Positions 1 to 5,760 of a DNA stretch of 7,512 nucleotides are shown here, piece after piece. The notes beneath the pieces were generated by a model. That model searched no databases, was not told where the DNA came from, and saw only the letters and a program-made list of their open reading frames with translations. Every line of letters starts with the position of its first letter. The first letter of the stretch is position 1. The translations under genes and the position numbers were made by a program. The stretch comes from DATKKX01 sp035542775 (GTDB lineage Bacteria > Planctomycetota > Phycisphaerae > UBA1845 > UTPLA1), in NCBI GenBank assembly GCA_035542775.1, contig DATKKX010000415.1:1-7512 (forward strand), written 5' to 3'.

Positions 1-246
1 AGTTGAAGTACCGATGACCGGGAACGGCGGAGACGCCCAGTGATGCCCGCCAGCCGATAGCCGACGGCTCTCTTCGCGGCCGATTGCGGCGGATTGCACC
101 TGCGACCGGGGCAAACGCCCTGCTACCGCCGCGTACCGCCCCGAAAAGCCGTGTGGGACCCCAGGGCGGCCGCGACCGACCGCTGACCGCTTATGACTGA
201 CAACCAAGAACTGATAACTCTCACCCAGGAGCCGCTTGCAAAGGTT

Positions 247-265
247 GCCACGAATCGCCACGAAT
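247..265. repeat. Two tandem copies of GCCACGAAT with a 10-bp period
   Basis: GCCACGAAT occurs at 247-255 and again at 257-265, separated by one base, and is followed by a decayed third CACG at 268-271. The 10-bp period is close to one helical turn. CACGAAT-type short repeats are, from memory, frequent in intergenic DNA of planctomycete-like and other environmental genomes. A regulatory role is possible but nothing here shows one. Confidence 0.5.
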
Positions 266-281
266 TGCACGCGTTTTTGCT

Positions 282-330
282 CCCGCCGGTCGCAGGCACC
301 CGGTCCCGCCTGCCCATCCCCCGCCGGTCG
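282..330. repeat. 11-nt direct repeat CCCGCCGGTCG, two copies
   Basis: CCCGCCGGTCG is present exactly at 282-292 and 320-330, 38 bp start to start, upstream of the promoter at 368-396. In such GC-rich DNA an 11-nt match could be chance. The spacing (between three and four helical turns) does not by itself argue for an operator. Confidence 0.3.
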
Positions 331-367
331 GGCCCCGGCCTCGGCAGGATCGACCCGGAAGGCGATG

Positions 368-396
368 TTGCCATAACACCAGTGCCCTCCCATAAT
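368..396 (+). promoter_or_regulatory. Sigma70-type promoter for the sigma factor/kinase operon
   Basis: TTGCCA at 368-373 matches the -35 consensus at five of six positions. CATAAT at 391-396 matches the -10 consensus at five of six. They are separated by exactly 17 bp. Transcription would start near 403, leaving a leader of about 35 nt before the sigma factor ATG at 439. The -10 region is a rare AT-rich spot in GC-rich DNA. The promoter lies inside the possible N-terminal extension of the sigma ORF, which supports the downstream start. Assignment is by consensus match only. Confidence 0.55.
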
Positions 397-438
397 TGCA
401 CCACTAGCCGGTGGCGCGGAAGGCAGGATGCCGCAAGC

Positions 439-1020
439 ATGAGTCTCAAGAACCAATCGCAGATCGAGCAGGTCCTTACAGAGTACCACACCGCCGACCA
501 ATCCGTGATCGCCGCCAAGCTCCTGCCGCTAGTCTACGACGAGCTCCGCAGCCTCGCCGCCAAGTACCTCCGGCGAGAGCGCCGCGGGCACACGCTCGAT
601 CCCACCGCCCTGGTCCACGAGGCCTATCTTCGCCTCTTCGAGAAGACCCGCGTCACGCCCAAGGACAAGACCCACCTCTACGCCCTCTGCGCCGAGGCCA
701 TGCGCCGTGTGCTGACCGACCATGCCCGGGCACGACGGCGGACCAAGCGCGGCGGCGATTTTCGCCGCGTCGCCTTCGACCAGACGGTCTCCGAGCTGGC
801 GGTCGCGGAAGTGGACCTGATCGACTTCAACGACGCCCTCGAGCGCCTCTCGGCCCTGGACAAACGCCAGGCGCGGATCGTGGAGCTCCGGCTCTTCGCC
901 GGACTGACCGTCGAGGAAGTGGCCTCCGTGCTGGCGGTCTCGAAGCGCACTGTCGAGGGCGACTGGAAGCACGCCAAGGCCTGGATGCGGGCGGAACTAA
1001 GCTCGGACACCATGCAGTGA
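439..1020 (+). CDS. ECF-type RNA polymerase sigma factor, kinase-associated (TIGR02999/ECF43-like)
   Basis: A 193-residue alternative sigma factor predicted to direct RNA polymerase to a dedicated promoter set. Region 2 spans about residues 24-103 and includes the family pattern around HTLDPTALVHEAYLRL (residues 51-66) and the AEAMRRVLTDHARARR helix (85-100) followed by KRGG. Region 4 spans about 133-187, with the helix-turn-helix around GLTVEEVASVLAVSKRTVEG (155-174). The ATG at 439 is chosen because sigma homology begins just after it, GGAAGG/AGGA (418-428) lies upstream, and a promoter sits at 368-396. The usual acidic stretch of region 2.2 is absent; D54-P-T56-A replaces it. In published kinase-linked ECF factors (Vibrio EcfP/PknT, Xanthomonas EcfK/PknS) a threonine in this region is phosphorylated to activate the factor. 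Same mechanism here is inference. The stop overlaps the kinase start, indicating one operon. No anti-sigma gene is visible. Confidence 0.9.
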   Translation: MSLKNQSQIEQVLTEYHTADQSVIAAKLLPLVYDELRSLAAKYLRRERRGHTLDPTALVHEAYLRLFEKTRVTPKDKTHLYALCAEAMRRVLTDHARARRRTKRGGDFRRVAFDQTVSELAVAEVDLIDFNDALERLSALDKRQARIVELRLFAGLTVEEVASVLAVSKRTVEGDWKHAKAWMRAELSSDTMQ

Positions 1021-3779
1021 CGCCACAGCGACACGCCCAGATCAGGGAGCTCTTCCTCGCCGCGTGCGATCGCCCGCCGGAGGAGCGGTCGGCATTCCTC
1101 GAACAGGCCTGCGGACAAGATCAGGATCTCCGCCGGGAGGTAGAGAGACTCCTAGTCTACCACACGACAGGCACCGCCACGGCCGGCTCCGTCGCGGCTC
1201 TCGCCGGTATCGTCGAAGATGAAGCAACACCCTCCTATCAGCCCGGCGAGATCATCGCCGGGCGGTATCGGATCGTCGCCCTGATCGGCAAAGGCGGCAT
1301 GGGCGCCGTCTATCGGGCGGACGATTTGACGCTCCATCAGACCATCGCCTTGAAGTTCCTGCCGGTGGACAAGGCCACCGATCCCGCTTGGTTGAAGCGA
1401 TTTCACCAGGAAGTCCGCCTGGCCCGGAACGTCACCCACCCCAACGTCTGCCGTGTGTATGACATCGGCGACGCCGCCGGCGTGCCGTTCATCTCCATGG
1501 AGTACGTGGACGGCGAGGACTTGGCCAGCCTGCTCCGCCGGATCGGCCGGCTCCCTGGTGACAAGGGCATCGAGATCGCCCGGCAGCTCTGCGCAGCCCT
1601 GGCGGCGGCCCATGTACGCGGCGTCCTGCATCGCGACCTCAAGCCCGCCAACGTCATGATCGACGGCCGCGGGCAGGTCCGCATCACCGACTTTGGCCTC
1701 GCCGGCGTCGTCGGGCAGATCGCCCGCCGGGAGATCCGCTCAGGCACGCCGCGCTACATGGCCCCCGAGCAACTGGACGGTGCCAGCGTCTCCGAGAGCA
1801 GCGACATCTACTCGCTCGGGCTCGTGCTGTACGAGGTGTTCACCGGCAATCCCGCGTTCACGGCGGAAGGCATCACCGATTACATTGAGCTGCACCGCAC
1901 CGCCGATCCCTCCCCGCCGTCGACCATCGTGCCGGACATCGATCCAAAGATCGAGCAGATCATCATGGCCTGCCTTCGCAAGGACCCGGCGGCTCGGCCG
2001 GCCTCGGCTCTCCTGGTCGCCGCCCGCCTGCCAGGCGGGGACCTGCTGGCTGCCGCCCTCGCCGCGGGCGAGACGCCGTCGCCGGAAATGGTCGCGGCGG
2101 CCGCCGAGGGCCAACGGGTCCGCAATCCGGCCCTGATCACGGCACTGGTCGGCTTCGTGGCCCTCTTCCTGCTCGACTTCGCGATGGGAAGCAGGCTTCA
2201 CCCGATCACCCTCTCCGCATTCCAGAAGCCGCCGCAGGTGCTGGCCGACAAGGCCCGGGAGGTGATCGTCGATGCCGGCTACGCCGATCGATCTGCCAAC
2301 GAGGCCTACCAACTCGTCGGCAGCCTGGAGCGCCAACTGCTCTACGAACGGCCGCCGTCGCAACCGCTCCGCGTCAGCCTCACCGCAGGCCAAAGCGACG
2401 GCCCGGCCTTCTGGTACCGGCAGAGCGACTCCCCGCTCCAGCCCACCGAGGCCTACAACGTCCTCTTCTCCGATGCGCGCGTGACGCTCGACGACCCTCC
2501 GCCCACCCGACCGGGCATGGTGACGACCATCCTCGATCCGTCCGGTCGGTTGAGGCTGCTGGAGGGCGTCTCGCCGGGGACGCGTCTGGAGAGCGAACGT
2601 CCTTCGCTCCCCGACTGGTCAGCGATGTTTCGCCATGCGGGTCTGAGTGAGGCTTCGTTCACTCCGACCGAGCCGCTTGTGCTGCCGCGATGTTTCGCCG
2701 GCAAGCGACTCGCGTGGCAGGAAACCCGGCCGGATGCCCGGCAAGCTCCGCTCCGCGTGGAAGCAGCGACCGACGCCGGTCGCGTGGTGGAGTTTGCCGT
2801 GCTGGCCGAGGGAAGTCCGCCCAATGTCCCCTTCTGGGCCGACATGGAGCTTCGCCGCTGGTTCATGCGGGCGCTGCGGCAGGTCTCCATGTTCTTGGTG
2901 GCCCTCGTGGCAACGCCGCTGGCATGGCGAAATACCAGGCGAGGCAGAGGTGATCGCCGAGGGGCCTTCCGCGTGGCCGCGTTTATCGTGGTGCTGCGGC
3001 TGATCATCTGGCTGCTGATGGCCTCGCACTCGTCAGCTCTGTATGGCGAAGTCGAGTTGGCGGCCTACGGCCTGCTCGGGGCGCTCGCGGAGGGCGCCGG
3101 CGTCTGGGTTTTCTACCTGGCGTTGGAGCCATACGTCCGACGGTTCTGGCCGCAGACGCTCCTGGGCTGGAGCCGGATACTTGACGGGCGTTTCCGTGAC
3201 CCGCTCGTCGTCGGGAACATCGTCGTGGGCGGGGTCGTTGGAGCCTTCTGGTCCTTCATGGTCGCCCTGGATCGTTTCGTCCCCGGTTGGCTGGGATGGC
3301 CGACCCGCGGCGATGTCCGTCTGCTCAGCGATCTGTCCTATCTCCTCCGGCCCCGCCAGGCGTTAGGCCAGTGCCTGGACTTGCTACGCGGGGCCGTATA
3401 TCAGGGCCTGTTCTTCCTCCTGATCATGGTGCTCTTTCGCATCCTGACCCGCCGCACTTGGGCTGCCATCCTGCTGTCCACGCTGCTGATCGCCCCCATG
3501 TTCGTGCCGACTGGATCGCACCCTTTTTCTGCCTGGGTACTCATCGGCGGCGGCGGCGTGGTGGTGGCGATCTGGGCGTTCGTACGGTTCGGCCTGACGA
3601 CGGTCGTGGCGGCAGGCTTCGTCACCGATCTTCTCAACCTGTTCCCCATGGCCCCCGGCGCCTCCCATTGGTACGGCGACACCGCCCTCTTCACCCGTCT
3701 GCTCCCGGTGCTGCTGGTGGTCTGGGCATTCATGGAAGCCATGCGCCGCAAACCGCTGTCGATGTCCAGTCTCGCCTGA
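1017..3779 (+). CDS. Membrane-bound Ser/Thr protein kinase with multi-pass C-terminal region
   Basis: A 920-residue Hanks-type kinase, likely a membrane sensor that phosphorylates the neighbouring sigma factor. The GTG start at 1017 overlaps the sigma TGA by four bases, and the first residues (TPQRHAQIRELFLAACDRPP) match the usual opening of planctomycete/acidobacterial kinases, so longer upstream starts are rejected. Kinase domain about 84-335: glycine loop GKGGMG 91-96, K113, helix-C E132, HRD 205-207 with K209 and N212, DFG 225-227, APE 249-251. All catalytic residues are present, so it should be active. A first membrane helix lies at about 372-392. A roughly 220-residue soluble region follows (about 395-615), containing FWYRQSDSPL and DDPPPTRPGMV segments. 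Further helices lie near 622-640, 653-671, 682-703, 730-751, 793-812, 815-830, 840-855, 858-876 and 895-908. The architecture recurs in Acidobacteria-type kinases, from memory; the ligand is unknown. No PASTA, WD40 or TPR repeats are seen. Confidence 0.93.
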   Translation: MTPQRHAQIRELFLAACDRPPEERSAFLEQACGQDQDLRREVERLLVYHTTGTATAGSVAALAGIVEDEATPSYQPGEIIAGRYRIVALIGKGGMGAVYRADDLTLHQTIALKFLPVDKATDPAWLKRFHQEVRLARNVTHPNVCRVYDIGDAAGVPFISMEYVDGEDLASLLRRIGRLPGDKGIEIARQLCAALAAAHVRGVLHRDLKPANVMIDGRGQVRITDFGLAGVVGQIARREIRSGTPRYMAPEQLDGASVSESSDIYSLGLVLYEVFTGNPAFTAEGITDYIELHRTADPSPPSTIVPDIDPKIEQIIMACLRKDPAARPASALLVAARLPGGDLLAAALAAGETPSPEMVAAAAEGQRVRNPALITALVGFVALFLLDFAMGSRLHPITLSAFQKPPQVLADKAREVIVDAGYADRSANEAYQLVGSLERQLLYERPPSQPLRVSLTAGQSDGPAFWYRQSDSPLQPTEAYNVLFSDARVTLDDPPPTRPGMVTTILDPSGRLRLLEGVSPGTRLESERPSLPDWSAMFRHAGLSEASFTPTEPLVLPRCFAGKRLAWQETRPDARQAPLRVEAATDAGRVVEFAVLAEGSPPNVPFWADMELRRWFMRALRQVSMFLVALVATPLAWRNTRRGRGDRRGAFRVAAFIVVLRLIIWLLMASHSSALYGEVELAAYGLLGALAEGAGVWVFYLALEPYVRRFWPQTLLGWSRILDGRFRDPLVVGNIVVGGVVGAFWSFMVALDRFVPGWLGWPTRGDVRLLSDLSYLLRPRQALGQCLDLLRGAVYQGLFFLLIMVLFRILTRRTWAAILLSTLLIAPMFVPTGSHPFSAWVLIGGGGVVVAIWAFVRFGLTTVVAAGFVTDLLNLFPMAPGASHWYGDTALFTRLLPVLLVVWAFMEAMRRKPLSMSSLA

Positions 3780-4049
3780 TCCCCACATTCGGATCTTGCC
3801 AGGATTAATTACCATTAAGGTCTCAAATTCCGCCGGGCGTGATGGGCCTCCTGTCGGAACCGCCCGCGCCCGGTTGCGGACTCTCCTCCAATCCGTCGCT
3901 TCTACTCCGGGGCGGTCCTCGCAACGGCCCCGAAGGGGTCCCGGTATAAGGGCACGGCACTCCCTCGCTTGAACAAGCTGCCCGCGTCAACGCTTCGAGA
4001 TCGGCTCTCGGTGCGGGCTCCTGATCGCGCCCAAGGTAGGTCTGACTCT
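3780..4049. other. Intergenic region between the kinase and the KAS III gene
   Basis: The 270 bp between the two genes hold no credible ORF. A short GC hairpin, GGCCCC-gaa-GGGGTC, lies at 3926-3940 (six pairs including one G-T), immediately before TATAAG at 3945-3950, which resembles a -10 element but has no matching -35. The start of the region is locally AT-rich (3804-3819), without a clear promoter pair. A GGAAC pentamer at 3856-3860 resembles an ECF -35 element, but no convincing -10 follows at the right distance. No U-tract terminator for the kinase operon is visible. The gap suggests that the KAS III gene has its own transcription. Confidence 0.5.
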
Positions 4050-5165
4050 ATGCCAACGCCATCTGTCCAAATCGCTGGAACTGGATGCATCCTTCCGGGA
4101 AACCCCATTCCCAATGACCGGCTGGAGGAGATCCTCGGCCCGCTGGATCACGCCCCACCCAAGGTGCAGAGCTTCGTCAAGACGTTCAGCATGAAGATGC
4201 TGGAGCGAAGCGGCATACAGGCTCGTCACCTGGCCATCGACCCGGAGACGGGCAACATGACCCACGACTTCAGCGGGCTCGCCGAGGTCGCCGCCCGCAA
4301 CGCCCTGGACATGGCCGGCATGGAGCCGGCGGAACTCGATCTGGTGGTCATCTCCTGCCCGTCCTACGACCAGAGCACGCCACCGACCAGCGCGCTCTTG
4401 CAGGAACGGCTGGGCATCAACACCTGTGCCGAGATGGAGATTCATTCCAACTGCTCCGGCGTCGGCAAAGGCGTCCAGGTCGCCTTCGATTCCATCCGCT
4501 GCGGTCGCTACAAGACCGCCCTGGTGTGCTACAGCCAGCTCTCGTCGGTCTACCTGCGGAGCTGCTACTTCAACCAGGAGAAGATGGACAAGGTCAACGC
4601 CGCCCTGCGATGGATCCTCGCCGACGGCGCCGGCGCCCTGGTGCTCAAGGCGGCCGACCATGAGGCGGAAGGCCACGTGATCCTCGATACCTTCGTCGAA
4701 TCAGTCGGCGGCGGCCGTCCCCCCGGAATGAAGGCTGGCGGCGCGGCCGCGGACCTGATGAGGACCGACCGGCAGATTCCGCAGCTCTACGCGGACGGCA
4801 AGCACCACCTGTGGCAGGACTTCACCGCGGTCAACGATTTCGCCCCCCGCCTGCTCCTGGAGGGCCTGGAGCGGTTCACCCAGCGGATGAAGCTGGACAG
4901 CAGCACGGTGGATCACTACGTCGTGTCCATTCCCACCTACAAGCTTTACGAGGACAACATCCCCTCGTTCCTGGAAAAGCTGCACATCGCGCGGGACCAG
5001 ATTCAGTTCCGCTGCGCGCGAGTCGGCTACGTGGGTGGAGCGGCCACGCTGGTGCACCTCGATCAGATGGTGCGTTCAGGCGAACTGGTCCACGGGCAAC
5101 TGGCGGTGGTACACGCGGTCGAATCCAGCAAATGGATGACCGCCGGTTTCGCCCTGCGATGGTAA
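4050..5165 (+). CDS. 3-oxoacyl-ACP synthase III (FabH-like) homologue with altered catalytic triad
   Basis: A 371-residue thiolase-fold protein of the KAS III group, whose members condense or transfer acyl groups from CoA or ACP. The N-terminal half has the opening GTGCILPG, then LDLVVISCPSYD, and the nucleophile region with C135 in SNCSGVGKG, followed by WILADGAGALVL (FabH-type FGDGAGA). The C-terminal half ends in the typical VRSG...ALRW. Aligned without gaps to FabH, the IPHQAN region is VVSIPTYK, so the catalytic His becomes S293; the GNTSAAS region is GYVGGAAT, so the catalytic Asn becomes Y327. Only the Cys remains. It may therefore be an acyltransferase or other non-decarboxylating enzyme rather than a FabH; substrate unknown. 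The ATG at 4050 is preferred over the TTG at 3969 because homology starts there and AAGGTAGG (4033-4040) precedes it. No acyl carrier protein or other fatty-acid gene is adjacent. Confidence 0.88.
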   Translation: MPTPSVQIAGTGCILPGNPIPNDRLEEILGPLDHAPPKVQSFVKTFSMKMLERSGIQARHLAIDPETGNMTHDFSGLAEVAARNALDMAGMEPAELDLVVISCPSYDQSTPPTSALLQERLGINTCAEMEIHSNCSGVGKGVQVAFDSIRCGRYKTALVCYSQLSSVYLRSCYFNQEKMDKVNAALRWILADGAGALVLKAADHEAEGHVILDTFVESVGGGRPPGMKAGGAAADLMRTDRQIPQLYADGKHHLWQDFTAVNDFAPRLLLEGLERFTQRMKLDSSTVDHYVVSIPTYKLYEDNIPSFLEKLHIARDQIQFRCARVGYVGGAATLVHLDQMVRSGELVHGQLAVVHAVESSKWMTAGFALRW

Positions 5166-5170
5166 GGAGG
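5163..5170 (+). promoter_or_regulatory. Perfect Shine-Dalgarno sequence without a start codon
   Basis: TAAGGAGG, an exact complement of the 16S rRNA 3' end, overlaps the stop codon of the KAS III gene. No ATG, GTG or TTG follows within 15 nt; only a CTG at 5172 lies nearby. The frame from that CTG runs to 5576, but it overlaps the better-supported gene at 5329 and looks non-coding. Probably a chance or relic site. Confidence 0.3.
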
Positions 5171-5182
5171 CCTGTCACGGCG

Positions 5183-5210
5183 GCACCGACGGTACGGGAC
5201 GCCGTGGTGC
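5183..5210 (+). terminator. GC-rich hairpin downstream of the KAS III gene
   Basis: GCACC-g-ACGG (5183-5192) can pair with CCGT-GGTGC (5202-5210), giving nine base pairs with a single-base bulge and a nine-base loop. It starts 17 bp after the KAS III stop codon, a usual place for a transcription end or mRNA-stabilising hairpin. There is no T-tract after it, so an intrinsic terminator is doubtful. Confidence 0.3.
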
Positions 5211-5314
5211 ACCGTGGCGCCCGGGGATAGCGAGCAACGCGGTTTCTGGGGATTTCTTGTCACGGGCTCAGTCGATCGGCGTCGGGGGATGCGGGCAGCG
5301 CACCGATCAATCCC

Positions 5315-5322
5315 GGCAGAGG
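5315..5322 (+). promoter_or_regulatory. Ribosome binding site fixing the GTG start at 5329
   Basis: GGCAGAGG at 5315-5322 lies six bases before GTG 5329. The alternative TTG at 5257 has no comparable site, so this purine-rich motif is the main reason for choosing the shorter protein. Confidence 0.5.
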
Positions 5323-5328
5323 TGTGCA

Positions 5329-5760
5329 GTGCAACCTTGGCTTACACAGAACGACTGGGACGCGGTGCTCGGGGAAGTCCGGCGGACGATCGACCGATGG
5401 TTCTTCTGGGTCTCCGTCACCGGCGTCATCTACGTCACCCCAAAGTGCCGCCCGCTGAACGTGAGCGACCTCGCCGATATGATCCGTCGCCTGCTCATTA
5501 TCTGCGACGACAGCTTTCCGAAGCTGATTGCCTTCGAGTTTTCCGATTCGTTCCTCGAAACGAAGCAATGGGCTGAGGCATGGGCCCTGCTCCGCCAATT
5601 CTCCGCCGAAATCAACGCCACGATGCTGCCCACCTCTCAGAACGGCTCCGGCACGTTGATCCTGCTGCACCGCCACGTCACCTGCGGAAACGGCGATGCC
5701 GCAGTCACGCCTGCACTGCTTCAGGCTTATGAACCGTCGACAGGCCTGCTCGCGTCTTAG
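5329..5760 (+). CDS. Small protein of unknown function
   Basis: A 143-residue protein (GTG start) that I do not recognise. It is rich in Trp and aromatic residues near the N-terminus (VQPWLTQNDWDAV; RWFFWVSVTG). The predicted order is strand (FFWVSVTGVIYVTP), helix (NVSDLADMIRRLLIICDD), strand (KLIAFEFSDS), helix (TKQWAEAWALLRQFSAEI), strand (GSGTLILLHR): a compact alternating alpha/beta fold. That order loosely recalls STAS-like regulatory domains, but no diagnostic motif is present, so this is only a guess. There is no signal peptide or membrane helix. It follows the KAS III gene by 163 bp on the same strand. Its TAG overlaps the stop of the converging amidohydrolase gene. A longer form from TTG 5257 is possible, but its extra 24 residues look random. 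Codon use and frame length support a real gene. Confidence 0.65.
   Translation: MQPWLTQNDWDAVLGEVRRTIDRWFFWVSVTGVIYVTPKCRPLNVSDLADMIRRLLIICDDSFPKLIAFEFSDSFLETKQWAEAWALLRQFSAEINATMLPTSQNGSGTLILLHRHVTCGNGDAAVTPALLQAYEPSTGLLAS

Larger units (their letters stand above)
1..438. other. Non-coding region upstream of the sigma factor/kinase operon
   Basis: No convincing gene lies here. The frame starting at base 2 stays open to a TGA at 41-43 and could be the last 13 codons of a gene entering from the left, but this is too short to judge. The sigma factor frame can be opened upstream to an ATA/TTG-type codon near 193, but the added 82 residues are low-complexity, Pro/Arg-rich and unlike any sigma factor N-terminus, so I treat them as untranslated. 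The stretch contains CTGA-headed units spaced 14 nt (183, 197, 211), a GCCACGAAT pair, an 11-nt direct repeat (282-292 and 320-330) and a promoter at 368-396. Repeats of this sort are common in intergenic DNA of environmental bacteria. Confidence 0.7.

Noticed and set aside
193..438. N-terminal extension of the sigma factor by 82 residues
   Set aside because: The added sequence is Pro/Arg-rich and unlike sigma factors, contains the promoter, and lies before a well-placed ATG with a ribosome binding site at 418-428.
428..442. Four-codon mini-ORF (ATG 428, TGA 440-442) overlapping the sigma start as ATGA
   Set aside because: Too short to distinguish from chance; no evidence of a leader-peptide mechanism.
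411..1016. N-terminal extension of the kinase by 202 residues in the frame overlapping the sigma gene
   Set aside because: Arg/Pro-rich out-of-frame shadow of the sigma factor; the family-typical kinase N-terminus begins at GTG 1017.
3043..3140. Possible CPBP (CAAX protease-like) signature in the kinase membrane region, around ALAEGAG
   Set aside because: The EExxxR, FxxxH and HxxxN/D motifs are not present.
3856..3886. GGAAC element as a possible ECF target promoter upstream of the KAS III gene
   Set aside because: No convincing -10 element at the expected 16-17 bp spacing and too far from the start codon to rely on.
3987..4676. Long minus-strand open frame opposite the KAS III gene
   Set aside because: A shadow caused by GC-rich codon use; no recognisable domain and the plus-strand gene is clear.
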